Positions 16,412 through 25,783 of a stretch of DNA of 64,000 nucleotides are shown in pieces. Positions within the stretch are counted from its first letter, which is position 1, and the number at the start of each line of letters is the position of its first letter. The DNA is from an uncultured Gammaproteobacteria bacterium (lineage in GTDB: Bacteria; Pseudomonadota; Gammaproteobacteria; Pseudomonadales; Porticoccaceae). The notes under the pieces are model-generated. The model was not told the DNA's origin. It did no database searches and saw only the letters and a program-made list of their open reading frames with translations. The DNA is taken from NCBI GenBank assembly GCA_913058345.1, contig CAJXQR010000007.1, forward strand, positions 1 to 64,000, read 5' to 3'. The position numbers were made by a program, and so were the translations under genes.

Positions 16412-18064
16412 CTATTGGCCTCCCCCCGTATTGCTCTCTTTCTGTATTGCTCGGGTTAACAAAATAACCGGTAAAAGACTCACCAAAACAATCGCCAATG
16501 CAGGCAATGCGGCATCGGTCAGGCGTTCATCAGAAGCCAGTTCATAGGTACGCACAGCTAGTGTATTGAAATTGTAAGGGCGCAATATCAAAGTAGCGGG
16601 TAGCTCTTTGACGATATCGACAAATACCAATAACAGGGCACTTAGCACGCTAGCTCTAAGTATTGGCAAATGCACCCTTAACAATACTCTATGACGATTA
16701 GCCCCCAAAGAGCGAGCGGCCTGGTCCATGCTAGGTTTTATACGTCCCAGTCCACTATCTATATTGTGTAGTGCCACTGCCAGAAACCTTACCGCATAGG
16801 CCAGAATCAAGGCGAATAGCGTTCCGGAAAACAGTAGACCACTGCTTATCCCCCACCAATCCTGTAGCACAGCATCGAGCTTTTTATCCAGCGAGGTTAA
16901 AGTTAACAACACACTGACCGCGATAACGGTGCCCGGCACTGCGTAACCCAGACTTACCAAATCAATGGGCAGAGAAATAGTCAGGTTTTTTCGCAAACGT
17001 TTTGCATAGCTAAATAGTAATGCCAGAGAAACGACACAGATGGCTGCAAAGGCAGCCAGAGAAAAGCTATTGATTAACAGATGCATAAAACGCTGGTCCA
17101 TTTGCTCAACACCAATCTCAATGGCCCAGGAAATAAGCATAACAACGGGGATGAGAAAACCAAAAATAAAGGGCAGCAAACACAGCAATGTCACAACAAA
17201 GGAAGACAGCCGACTTAATTGCTTACGTTTAGGCCGGACATTTCTTTGGCCCTGATAATAATAAGATATTTTACGGCGGGAAAATTTTTCAACTAAAATC
17301 AGCACAAGCACAAAACTCACCAACAGCGCGCATAATTGTGCCGCTGCCTGCTCACTGCCCATGCCGTACCAGGTGCGAAAAATACCCGTCGTAAAGGTAT
17401 TCACACCAAAGTACTTGACTGTCCCATAATCAGCAAAGGCCTCCATCATCGCTAGCGAAGTCCCCGTCAATATGGCCGGCCGTGCCAATGGTAGAGCAAT
17501 TTTAAAGAAATGCTGCACCGGACTCCGACCTAATGAACGACTGGCCTCAAGCAGTGACTCCGACTGCTCAGCAAAGGCAGTGCGTGACAAAATATAAACA
17601 TAGGGATAGAGAACCAGTGACAACATGATAATCGCCCCACCGAGCGAGCGTATTTCTGGAAACCAGTAGTCACCACTCTCCCAGCCAAAGAATTCACGCA
17701 ACAATGTTTGCAATGGCCCAGAAAAATCGAGTAAACCCGTGTAACAATAAGCAATAATATAAGCTGGAACCGCGAGAGGAAGAAGAACTAACCAGGCAAT
17801 ACTATTACGCAGGGGGAAATCGTACTGTGTTGTACACCAGGCTAACACGGTACCTATTAACAAACTGCCAGCCCCCACACCAAAGGCCAACAGCAAGGTG
17901 TTACTGATATAGTCTGAGAGTACCGTGTCAGCGAGGTGTCGCCAAACCGCCCATTCGATATGTAATAGACTGGCAAAAACAGTCAGTATCGGGAGGATCA
18001 ATAGCAGTGCCGGGATACTGGCTGCCCACGTCCAACCATCTCGCAACACTGCAGGCATTCGCAT
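16412..18064 (-). CDS. fbpB: Ferric iron ABC transporter, fused permease
   Basis: A 550-residue inner-membrane permease with about twelve hydrophobic segments, consisting of two tandem BPD-type permease halves. Each half has an EAA-type loop that docks the ATPase: LEASRSLGRSPVQHFFKIALP (about residue 177) and the DQAARSLGANRHRV region (about residue 445). This duplicated architecture is characteristic of FbpB/SfuB ferric iron permeases. It lies between the ATPase and the binding protein in one operon, 47 bases after the fbpA stop. No truncation seen. Confidence 0.94.
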   Translation of the reverse strand: MRMPAVLRDGWTWAASIPALLLILPILTVFASLLHIEWAVWRHLADTVLSDYISNTLLLAFGVGAGSLLIGTVLAWCTTQYDFPLRNSIAWLVLLPLAVPAYIIAYCYTGLLDFSGPLQTLLREFFGWESGDYWFPEIRSLGGAIIMLSLVLYPYVYILSRTAFAEQSESLLEASRSLGRSPVQHFFKIALPLARPAILTGTSLAMMEAFADYGTVKYFGVNTFTTGIFRTWYGMGSEQAAAQLCALLVSFVLVLILVEKFSRRKISYYYQGQRNVRPKRKQLSRLSSFVVTLLCLLPFIFGFLIPVVMLISWAIEIGVEQMDQRFMHLLINSFSLAAFAAICVVSLALLFSYAKRLRKNLTISLPIDLVSLGYAVPGTVIAVSVLLTLTSLDKKLDAVLQDWWGISSGLLFSGTLFALILAYAVRFLAVALHNIDSGLGRIKPSMDQAARSLGANRHRVLLRVHLPILRASVLSALLLVFVDIVKELPATLILRPYNFNTLAVRTYELASDERLTDAALPALAIVLVSLLPVILLTRAIQKESNTGGGQ

Positions 18065-18111
18065 GCTGGTTATTAACTGTTGAATTAGTAGAAATTAGCG
18101 ATAAATAACCG

Positions 18112-19176
18112 TTATTTCCACCCTGCCCGGTCCATTAACTGCAATGCAGCGCCATTCAATTCACCGACCTTTTCCAGGTTAATTTGCTCAGCTTTAAACG
18201 TGCCAAAACTGCGCAAGATCTCACTGGGCTCGACACCTTTGCGTACGGGATATTCATGATTATGCGCGGCATACCAGGCTTGCGCCTCTTTTCCCAGCAT
18301 GAATTCCAGTAATTCCTTAGCAGCTACAGGATTGGGCGCATGGCGGGTGATGACAGCACCGGAAATATTAATATGGGCACCCCGGTTGCTCTGGTTAGGC
18401 CAAAACACCTTGACTCTTTCCGCTGCCGCTACTTGACTTGCGTCTTTACTGGCCAGCATGCCGGCCAAATAATATGTGTTCGCTATCGCGATGTCACATT
18501 GCCCAGCCGCCACCGCTTTAATTTGATCCTTATCCCCTCCCTTGGGTGGACGCGCAAGATTTGCAACCAGCCCTTTAGCAAATTCCAGGCTAAAGTCCTC
18601 ACCTTGCTGAATGATTAGAGCGGCTATTAATGACTGATTATAGATATTACTGGAAGAGCGCACACACACTTTGCCACGCCAATTTTCGGCAGCAAGATCT
18701 TCCAGATCGTCTAACTCTTCCGCTTTCACATTGGCAATCGAATACATGATGGGGCGCGCTCGTGTCGTTAATGCAAACCAGTGACCGGCGGGATCACGCA
18801 AATGAGCCGGTATATGCTGGCTCAATACCTCTGAGTCGATGGCCTTCGTCAAGCCTTGTTGTTTCGCTCTGACAAGACGACCAATATCGGTGGTAATCAA
18901 AATATCTGCTGAGCCGAGCTCGCCTTCATTCGCGATACGAGAAATCAGGGCATCAGCATCACCGGTCAGCAAATTGACAACAACACCCGTCTCCTCGGTG
19001 AATTGTTTTAAAACCGGGAAAATCAATGCCTCTTTGCGAGCAGAATAAACATTGACCTGCCGACGCTCTGCCGGGGCATTTTGATGAAGAGCATTGTCAC
19101 TTTCCGGTGCGACCACCTTGCTGTCACAAGCTAGAAGGGCAAACGCACAGGCAATAAAAATGAGCCGTATAAGCAT
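18112..19176 (-). CDS. fbpA: Ferric iron ABC transporter, substrate-binding lipoprotein
   Basis: A 354-residue periplasmic iron-binding protein of the FbpA/Idi family. The N-terminus is a lipoprotein signal (MLIRLIFIACAFALLAC) with the lipobox LLAC, so it is probably anchored to a membrane. The paired tyrosines that ligate iron in relatives are visible in ANTYYLAGML. I use the ATG at 19176, which has GAGAA seven bases upstream; longer in-frame starts (19188, 19275) add a second, unneeded hydrophobic stretch. First gene of the fbpABC operon, divergent from the porin-imelysin genes, with the inverted Fur-like repeat between them; iron repression is therefore likely. Confidence 0.92.
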   Translation of the reverse strand: MLIRLIFIACAFALLACDSKVVAPESDNALHQNAPAERRQVNVYSARKEALIFPVLKQFTEETGVVVNLLTGDADALISRIANEGELGSADILITTDIGRLVRAKQQGLTKAIDSEVLSQHIPAHLRDPAGHWFALTTRARPIMYSIANVKAEELDDLEDLAAENWRGKVCVRSSSNIYNQSLIAALIIQQGEDFSLEFAKGLVANLARPPKGGDKDQIKAVAAGQCDIAIANTYYLAGMLASKDASQVAAAERVKVFWPNQSNRGAHINISGAVITRHAPNPVAAKELLEFMLGKEAQAWYAAHNHEYPVRKGVEPSEILRSFGTFKAEQINLEKVGELNGAALQLMDRAGWK

Positions 19177-19395
19177 GGTAATTCTCATGTACAAACGTTG
19201 AGGTATGAAGAAACGCCAGGAAAGAAACGTTAGGGCACCCGCCATTCTAATCCAAATGATAGCCATTCTCAACATAGAACAGCTTCCACAGGCTCTGGTA
19301 AGGCGCTAAACCCTGTAAATGAAGTCGTTCGCTAATTCAAACCTTAAAAGGCAAGATCCATACATTTACAAGCATAGCGTCGGTCATTTTTCACC

Positions 19396-19438
19396 TGATA
19401 ATCATTAGCACTTGACTTTTAAATGCTAATGATTATCA
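19396..19438. promoter_or_regulatory. Perfect 15-bp inverted repeat of two Fur-box-like sites
   Basis: TGATAATCATTAGCA (19396-19410) and its exact reverse complement TGCTAATGATTATCA (19424-19438) are separated by 13 bases. Each arm resembles the Fur consensus (GATAATGATAATCATTATC), matching well over TGATAATCATTA. The arrangement would place one Fur site towards each of the two divergent operons, fbpABC and porin-imelysin. Confidence 0.82.
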
Positions 19439-19439
19439 T
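19412..19439 (+). promoter_or_regulatory. Sigma-70-type promoter of the porin-imelysin operon
   Basis: TTGACT (19412-19417) and TATCAT (19434-19439) are spaced 16 bases apart. The -35 element is in the spacer of the Fur inverted repeat and the -10 lies inside its right arm, so Fur binding would directly block polymerase. Transcription would begin near 19446, giving a leader of about 128 bases. Confidence 0.6.
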
Positions 19440-19573
19440 TCTCGAGATAAATAAGGGTTTCATTTCCCATACAAATGCCAGCCAATGCTGCATTCGTCTC
19501 AGCAGACGTGCCCAACACTAGCAGCACCCAGACAGAAAATGAGCCACCTCGATAAGCTGAGGCAGTGACCTTA

Positions 19574-20854
19574 ATGAGAAAGACCAAAACAGTGGCCACA
19601 AGCACTATGATGAGTGTTCTATTCTGCGCTCACAGCGCGTTAGTAGCCGCTGGCGACCATCCTCTAGAAGAGAACACAGCAAGTAGCTTTAGTGAAATGT
19701 TTGAAAAAAGCAGCTACAGCGGAGAGATCCGTACCGGCTACCTAATGACCCACCCAGAAATGTCGGTTGAAAACACAATGGATGATTTCGCCGCTGCTGG
19801 ACAGCTAAAAATTGTAACGGCGTCATGGAATGGTTTTCAGCTGGGCGGAGCTTTTTACACCTCCCACAGCATCACGCAAACTGACGGTGAAGGTTATAAT
19901 GATGAGTTCGCTGGCCCTGATCAGCACTACAATCTATTGGCCGAAGCCTATATTGATTACACCTCGGGCGATTTGAACCTGCGCCTCGGCCGCCAGCTTA
20001 TCGACACGCCATTTGCCGACAGCGACGATATTCGCATGACACCCCACACCTTTGAAGCCCTCGTTGGTAACTACGCACTTGGTAATGGTTTCAAGCTCAC
20101 TGCCGGCTGGATGACTCGCTGGCAAGGGTTTGATGCTGGATTCCCTCGCGATGCTGGCTTTGACGATATGGTTCAGGACTCCGATGGCACCTTTATGCTC
20201 GGTGGCAGCTATGGTGATGAGATATTTGAAGCCAGTGCCTGGTATTACAGTGTTGTCGACGTCGTCAATGTGTTTTACGGCGACATTATGCTGCCAATCA
20301 CTCTGGGCGAGAATGTGACCTTAACGTTGGGGGCACAACTAACACTACAACATGACGATACCAACAGTAAAACAGCCGCCGAAATCGGTTCTGAGTTAAA
20401 CGGCGAACTCTTCGGTGTTATGGCAGAGCTTACCCTCGCCAGCATCACTTTTGGCCTCGCATGGGATCACGCGAATGTCGATGAGGGAGAAGCTCTCTTT
20501 GGCGGTTGGGGTGGCGGCCCCTTCTTTACCAATATTGACACCCTGGTGGCCAATGAGTTTGCGGCGGGGCAAGATGCAGATTCGTACACGGTATCAGAGG
20601 CTTACGATTTGGCCGGCTTGGGTCTCAGCGGCTTCAATGTTGGCTATACCTATGGCCACTACGAAGGCGGTGCAGACCCCTTTGACGCACACACTGATGC
20701 CGAGGTCGAAGAACATAACTTTAGCCTGGTATATGACATTTCGGACAACTGGTGTGCCGATGCCGTCTACGTAATGAGTCATGACCAAGAAAGTACAGCT
20801 GATACCGAGTGGGATTATGACCGTTTTCAAACACGCGTGACCTTTCTTTTTTAA
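19574..20854 (+). CDS. Outer-membrane beta-barrel porin (OprD-like)
   Basis: A 426-residue outer-membrane protein. It has a cleavable signal peptide (ending near AHSALVAAG), alternating hydrophobic strands throughout, repeated G-x-R/aromatic patterns, and a C-terminal aromatic residue (RVTFLF), the usual signal for barrel assembly. The segment TSGDLNLRLGRQLIDTPFADSDDIRMTP resembles OprD-type and related major outer-membrane proteins. I start at the ATG at 19574 with GAGG eleven bases upstream; the GTG at 19565 is too close to that site. No TonB box or plug domain is present, so this is a diffusion channel, not a siderophore receptor. It leads the Fur-controlled gene set and may let iron chelates or small organic ligands into the periplasm. 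Confidence 0.85.
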   Translation: MRKTKTVATSTMMSVLFCAHSALVAAGDHPLEENTASSFSEMFEKSSYSGEIRTGYLMTHPEMSVENTMDDFAAAGQLKIVTASWNGFQLGGAFYTSHSITQTDGEGYNDEFAGPDQHYNLLAEAYIDYTSGDLNLRLGRQLIDTPFADSDDIRMTPHTFEALVGNYALGNGFKLTAGWMTRWQGFDAGFPRDAGFDDMVQDSDGTFMLGGSYGDEIFEASAWYYSVVDVVNVFYGDIMLPITLGENVTLTLGAQLTLQHDDTNSKTAAEIGSELNGELFGVMAELTLASITFGLAWDHANVDEGEALFGGWGGGPFFTNIDTLVANEFAAGQDADSYTVSEAYDLAGLGLSGFNVGYTYGHYEGGADPFDAHTDAEVEEHNFSLVYDISDNWCADAVYVMSHDQESTADTEWDYDRFQTRVTFLF

Positions 20855-20957
20855 GGTCTAATTCTCTTCACGCACCCACCGGGTCAACTCAGCGTAAGTT
20901 TCACTGGATGTTCTCACGAACAACTCTTAGTTAAATCAACAATAGGACGTTAATCTG

Positions 20958-22316
20958 ATGTTATTTCGTACAAAGTTTTACCAATCGGCTCTATCTCTTG
21001 CACTGCTTACCAGCACCGGGCTTTTGCAGGCTATGCCAGATCAAGCAAGCAATAAAAGCACGCCACATCCGGTATTGAAAGCCTATGCCGATATAGCCTC
21101 TGACAGTTACGGCAAGGCAGAAGCAGACGTAAAAAAATTACAGCAAAGCCTTTCAGATTTCGCAAAGTCACCGAGCGCTGCCAATTTTGAAGCCGCAAAG
21201 CAAGCGTGGCTGACATCCAGAGAGTCCTATGGACAAACAGAAATATTCCGCTTAGCCAACGGGCCCATCGATGCGGAAGATGGCTGGGTCGCCGAAGCCT
21301 ATGGCGCTCCCGAAGGCCAGATTAATGCCTGGCCTCTCGATGAAAACATGATCGACTACACCATCGATGCCGAAGGTCATCGTACGTCAGGCAATATTAT
21401 CGACACAGCAGGTTTGTTTAACCCTGGTGGGGAAGAGGCCCAAGCAGTCGATGCCAAGACCATTACGACAGAAGTGCTTGCAGCACTGAATGAAAACGGC
21501 GGCGATGCCAATGTCGCCAGTGGCTACCATGCCATCGAGTTCTTACTCTGGGGACAAGATCAAGACTATGCAGACTTTCGCGCTGACACGATAACCCACG
21601 GCGCTTTGGTTGCCGGGCAAAGACCGCTTGAAGATTTCACCACCGCGCCATACGCCAAACGCCGCCTGGACTATCTAACGGCCTCAGCTGACAAACTCGT
21701 TGACGATCTCTCTACCGTCAATCAAGCCTGGAGCACAAAAGCTTCCAGTGATTGTGACAAAGACGCCAGGGGCTGTTATCGCGCAGCATTACTCGGTCAA
21801 CTCACGGGTAAAGATGAAAATAAGAACATCGCTAGCGACACAGCCTTAAAGCAGATCATTGCCGGGATGGGGGTGTTCATTAAATCAGAATTGGCAAATG
21901 AGCGCATTGCCGTTGCCGTATTAACGCCGAGCGAAGAAGATGAGCACTCGTGCTTCAGCGACAACACCCACAGAGACATTTCGACGAATTACCTGGGTTT
22001 TGTCAACGTATTGAAAGCCCAGTACAACGATAAAAACTACGGCCCTAGTCTCTATGCCAATGCATCCGCTGATACCCAGAAAGAAATCGACAGGCTAATA
22101 ACCGCTATCGATAGTAAAGTGGCCAACATGAACTCGTTAGCACAAACCCAATGGCACTTCGACTACCAAATTTTGCAGGGTAACAACGCCAAGGAGATAC
22201 GTGCAATGAAAAATGACATGCGCAAGCTGGGCAACACCATGGTAATGGTGGCGAAAAATATGGGGCTCTCATTGACTACTGATGATGTTACCGATGCAGA
22301 AGAAACTCAACTCTAA
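20958..22316 (+). CDS. Imelysin-family (IrpA-like) iron-related protein
   Basis: A 452-residue exported protein: signal peptide (LSLALLTSTGLLQA), then an imelysin/peptidase M75 fold made of two four-helix bundles. The family GxHxxE motif is present as GYHAIEFLLWGQD, with His191 and Glu194. Despite the peptidase name, IrpA-like members act in iron uptake, and no protease activity is established for them. About 100 bases after the porin gene and under the same presumed Fur control. It pairs with a second, shorter imelysin gene downstream, with the DUF1111 gene between. Confidence 0.92.
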   Translation: MLFRTKFYQSALSLALLTSTGLLQAMPDQASNKSTPHPVLKAYADIASDSYGKAEADVKKLQQSLSDFAKSPSAANFEAAKQAWLTSRESYGQTEIFRLANGPIDAEDGWVAEAYGAPEGQINAWPLDENMIDYTIDAEGHRTSGNIIDTAGLFNPGGEEAQAVDAKTITTEVLAALNENGGDANVASGYHAIEFLLWGQDQDYADFRADTITHGALVAGQRPLEDFTTAPYAKRRLDYLTASADKLVDDLSTVNQAWSTKASSDCDKDARGCYRAALLGQLTGKDENKNIASDTALKQIIAGMGVFIKSELANERIAVAVLTPSEEDEHSCFSDNTHRDISTNYLGFVNVLKAQYNDKNYGPSLYANASADTQKEIDRLITAIDSKVANMNSLAQTQWHFDYQILQGNNAKEIRAMKNDMRKLGNTMVMVAKNMGLSLTTDDVTDAEETQL

Positions 22317-22457
22317 AACAGGACGCTATTCTATTATTAAGAATACAGCCGCTTTTGAGCCTGCCAGATCCTGCCCTATGAATGTATATTTTCGAGAAAG
22401 CAGGGTCTGCTGGACTACCGATAAAATCGAGAGCTTTAACGGGAAATCAAGCTCGCG

Positions 22458-23810
22458 ATGACAGCACTCTTCGTTTTCACGCTAAGCTTGTTACTGGTCA
22501 TCAGTGGAGATGTCCTTAGCCTTGAAACAGCGATAGAAAAACAGCTATTCACCGCTGACCGCAGCGCAAAAGCCCTGAGCCACCCCCATGCAGGCCTCGA
22601 TAATGAGAGCCTGGATCAATTCACTCTGGGGCGAAGTTTCTTTACTATTCCCTGGGTAGAGGCCCCGGCCGCCACCACCGCAAGAGATGGCCTTGGCCCT
22701 TTGTTTAATGCCAACAGTTGCGCCAGCTGCCACACCAATAATGGGGGGGGTGGTGCTAGCACACGTGGGGGCAAGGCTCTGGACAGGTCCATCGTTATCC
22801 AGTTAGCGCAAGGATCCAACACGGCATTACCGGATATGAACAAGCCGCACCTCCATGCGGACCCTATCTATGGTTACCAGCTGGCAATTAATGGCACTCA
22901 CCGTGTTCCCTTTGAGGGGCAAGTTGAGGTGGCTGTCGAAACCAGCATCTTTAATTATCCTGATGGTGAACAAGTAACACTCTTAAAGCCGCGTTTTAAA
23001 GCCACCCAATTGAATTACGGCCCACTTGCTCCCGGTACGATTCTTAAACCGCGCCGTGCCCCCGCTCTCGTTGGCATGGGCTTGATAGAGGACATCCCAG
23101 CGACGCAGATTCTGCAGTGGCAAGATGAAACTGACCGCAACGCCGATGGCATTTCTGGCAAAGCCAACTGGGTGTATTCGCCTGAAACAAACAAAAAAAA
23201 GCTCGGCCGTTTTGGCTGGCAAGCCACCACTACCTCGGTTACCGAACAAACGGCCAATGCCCTACACCATGATATGGGGCTGACGAACCCTGTGTTCCCC
23301 CATGAAAATTGCAGCGCCGCACAAACGGCGTGTAACAGTGCTTATAAGAGCCAGGAGCTGGATGTACCCAAGCCTCGCCTACTGGCAATCAGTCACTACC
23401 TCAAACACCTGCGTGTGCCACGCGCCCGAGCCTCCACAACATCGGAAGGTCGCCAATTATTTGTCAGCACGGGCTGCCAAGCATGCCATCAAATAGGCTA
23501 CACCACCGCTACAGGCCTCGCGGTAAACCCTTACAGTGATTTTCTATTACACGACATGGGATCTTCGCTTGCAGAGGGGACTGGCAGCGACCAAAATATC
23601 ATCACGGAATGGCGAACGTCACCACTGTGGGGCTTGGGATTAGCAAAAACCTTGAACCCCAAAGCGGGGTACTTGCATGATGGACGCGCCCTGACTATTG
23701 AACAGGCGATTCTCTGGCACGGCGGTGAAGCACAGTTGGCAAAAGACCACTTCATCCATTTAAATAAAAACCAACGGGACGTACTACTGTCGTTCCTGGA
23801 AACCTTGTAA
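22458..23810 (+). CDS. Di-haem c-type oxidoreductase, DUF1111 family
   Basis: A 450-residue periplasmic cytochrome with two CxxCH haem c sites: Cys88-Cys91-His92 (NSCASCHTNNGG) and Cys340-Cys343-His344 (TGCQACHQIG). DUF1111 hallmarks include HDMGS and YLHDGRALTIEQAILWHGGEA. The N-terminus is a signal peptide or anchor (FVFTLSLLLVISGDVLS). These proteins belong to the MauG/cytochrome c peroxidase group and recur beside imelysin genes in Fur-regulated clusters; the substrate is unknown. A rough inverted repeat lies just before the start codon (22428-22457). Confidence 0.92.
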   Translation: MTALFVFTLSLLLVISGDVLSLETAIEKQLFTADRSAKALSHPHAGLDNESLDQFTLGRSFFTIPWVEAPAATTARDGLGPLFNANSCASCHTNNGGGGASTRGGKALDRSIVIQLAQGSNTALPDMNKPHLHADPIYGYQLAINGTHRVPFEGQVEVAVETSIFNYPDGEQVTLLKPRFKATQLNYGPLAPGTILKPRRAPALVGMGLIEDIPATQILQWQDETDRNADGISGKANWVYSPETNKKKLGRFGWQATTTSVTEQTANALHHDMGLTNPVFPHENCSAAQTACNSAYKSQELDVPKPRLLAISHYLKHLRVPRARASTTSEGRQLFVSTGCQACHQIGYTTATGLAVNPYSDFLLHDMGSSLAEGTGSDQNIITEWRTSPLWGLGLAKTLNPKAGYLHDGRALTIEQAILWHGGEAQLAKDHFIHLNKNQRDVLLSFLETL

Positions 23811-23817
23811 GAGTATT

Positions 23818-24873
23818 ATGAACTATAAAATCATTACCCTGCCACTACTGTTGTTGATATTGGCAAGCCCCCTGTTATCAGCTAAACCGTCACACGAAAA
23901 CACTCAGCAAGAGTTTTTACGGGCCCTACAAGAGCAGGTCTTGATTCACGACAGCGCTGAAGCCTTAAACACTCTTCAGCAACTTGAGCTATCATTAAAA
24001 ACACTGCAAGCGAGCCCCACACAACAAAACTTACAGAGGACTCAAAGCCTCTTCACCACATTTATCATTGCTTGGAAAGCCGTTGAAACGGTCTATATTC
24101 TAGGGGCTTTGGATGACAGCTATATTGATCATCCTCGTTATATTGATTATTTTCATCAGACAAAAGAGTCAATCCCCACTCAGCTGGAACAGGCTCTAGA
24201 TAGCCCCAAAGCCATAGAAAAAGTACTGTTCAAATATTCCACCAAAAGCATCAATGCTCTGGAGTACCTGCTATTTCCCGACCCACAGCAGAGCACTGAA
24301 CAAAAAGCCATCGACACGCGCCGCATTGAAGCCGCGAAAATCGCAGTTAATAACATCACGTTTTGGCTAAGTGAAATCACTCAAGGTTACCAGTCAATAA
24401 ACATAGCCACAGCAAAAAGCACTGCAATAATTAGTCAGGTGGTCAATGCGCTTATCGACAGTAGCTACAAACTCGCCAACTGGCGAGTAGGCGAGGCTGC
24501 AGGACTCAACAAAAAATATGCGGGGAGACCTTCAGCACAACGACTGGAGTACCCTGTCTCGAACACCTCGTTTCAAGCAATTCTTAGTATTCTGAAAACC
24601 CATCGCAAAATTATTAACCGTGATGACGCCATCGATTTACTCGATATTGCGCGCATGAACAATGCCGAATCAGAGCTTATATTTATTCAGAAGGAAATTG
24701 ACCAGGCCCTCGACCTACTTATCAGTATTCCTCAACCATTGGCCGAGCAGATTGAAAGTCAATCCTTTAAAACGCTGTACAAGCAGCTGGATAAAATACA
24801 TAACGCTTACTATTTTATTCTGATTGATGCCTTAAATCTGAACGCCACAATTATCGATGCCGATGGTGATTGA
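23818..24873 (+). CDS. Imelysin-family protein, second copy
   Basis: A 351-residue exported protein (signal peptide LPLLLLILASPLLSA) of the imelysin superfamily. At the position of the GxHxxE motif it reads SINALEYLLF, so the histidine is replaced by asparagine while the glutamate stays. This marks it as a different subfamily from the 452-residue copy and suggests altered metal binding. It starts eight bases after the DUF1111 gene and overlaps the next gene by 17 bases, so these are translationally linked. Paired imelysins flanking a DUF1111 protein occur in other proteobacteria, from general knowledge. Confidence 0.88.
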   Translation: MNYKIITLPLLLLILASPLLSAKPSHENTQQEFLRALQEQVLIHDSAEALNTLQQLELSLKTLQASPTQQNLQRTQSLFTTFIIAWKAVETVYILGALDDSYIDHPRYIDYFHQTKESIPTQLEQALDSPKAIEKVLFKYSTKSINALEYLLFPDPQQSTEQKAIDTRRIEAAKIAVNNITFWLSEITQGYQSINIATAKSTAIISQVVNALIDSSYKLANWRVGEAAGLNKKYAGRPSAQRLEYPVSNTSFQAILSILKTHRKIINRDDAIDLLDIARMNNAESELIFIQKEIDQALDLLISIPQPLAEQIESQSFKTLYKQLDKIHNAYYFILIDALNLNATIIDADGD

Positions 24874-25771
24874 AGGTAGTCACTGGCTGGGGCTGGACTA
24901 TTTGTTCAACCCACAAAAACGTTTGTACTGGGGGTATTTACTCAGCACCGCAGGCATCGTGATTGTTTATTGTTTGCTAAAGCGGCAGCCTATCACCAGC
25001 ACGCTAGATAAAAAAATTTGGTGGCACCCTTCTGCACGTCTCGATTACAGCTATTTTATTGTCGCATCGATAATTAAGATGAGTCTGCTATTACCCTGGA
25101 TGCTAGGTGTGGGCGAAGTCACTTACTGGACGCTACAACTCATGGAAGCGTTACTGGGTTACCAGCAGAAAATCATTATAGATCGCCAATGGGTAGTACT
25201 AAGCTATACACTGGCGTTATTTTTACTCAGTGACCTGAGTCGTTATTGCCTACACCGACTAATGCACACGATACCCTTTCTCTGGAAGTTTCATCAAGTT
25301 CACCACAGTGCTGAAGTGCTCACCCCAGTGACTTTCTATCGCGTTCACCCACTGGAAAATTTTCTCTTTGGTTTTCGTTATGCCTTAGTGACCGGATTTA
25401 TCACGGGGATATTTATTCACTTCTATGGTGCCAATCTGGCGATACTGGACATCATTGGTGTCAACATTATTGTATTTGTCTTCCATATACTGGGGGATAA
25501 CCTACGCCATTCGACAATCCATCTTGGCTATTTTGACACCCTTGAAAAGTGGCTTATCTCGCCCGCTCAGCACCAGTATCACCACACGGTAACAGGCACA
25601 ACCGTCAACTATGGCGGCATTTTATCCCTCTGGGACCGATTGTTTGGCAGCTTGCGTTTATCCAGTCAGGAGGACCACTACCACTATGGGCTGAATGAAA
25701 TAACGACAAGGTTCAACTCTGTTTGGCAGCTTTTAACACAACCTTTTATTCTCCTCAAAAAAGAGCGTTAA
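24857..25771 (+). CDS. Sterol desaturase / fatty acid hydroxylase family membrane protein
   Basis: A 304-residue integral membrane di-iron enzyme. Histidine-box motifs are intact: HRLMH (about residue 135), HQVHH (about 147) and QHQYHH (about 238), with four or more hydrophobic segments between and before them. Family members hydroxylate or desaturate lipids using O2 and electrons from a partner. It overlaps the second imelysin by 17 bases, so it is part of the iron operon, which is unexpected for a lipid enzyme. The substrate cannot be told from sequence. A second ATG at 24863 is an equally good start. Confidence 0.9.
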   Translation: MPMVIEGSHWLGLDYLFNPQKRLYWGYLLSTAGIVIVYCLLKRQPITSTLDKKIWWHPSARLDYSYFIVASIIKMSLLLPWMLGVGEVTYWTLQLMEALLGYQQKIIIDRQWVVLSYTLALFLLSDLSRYCLHRLMHTIPFLWKFHQVHHSAEVLTPVTFYRVHPLENFLFGFRYALVTGFITGIFIHFYGANLAILDIIGVNIIVFVFHILGDNLRHSTIHLGYFDTLEKWLISPAQHQYHHTVTGTTVNYGGILSLWDRLFGSLRLSSQEDHYHYGLNEITTRFNSVWQLLTQPFILLKKER

Positions 25772-25783
25772 TCGAATCAATCT

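Larger units (their letters stand above)
19177..19573. other. Divergent iron-regulated intergenic region
   Basis: About 400 bases between fbpA and the porin gene, without a gene. It contains the inverted repeat and promoter described at 19396-19439. The rest, about 130 bases of untranslated leader on the porin side and about 220 on the fbpA side, shows no strong hairpin. Confidence 0.6.
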
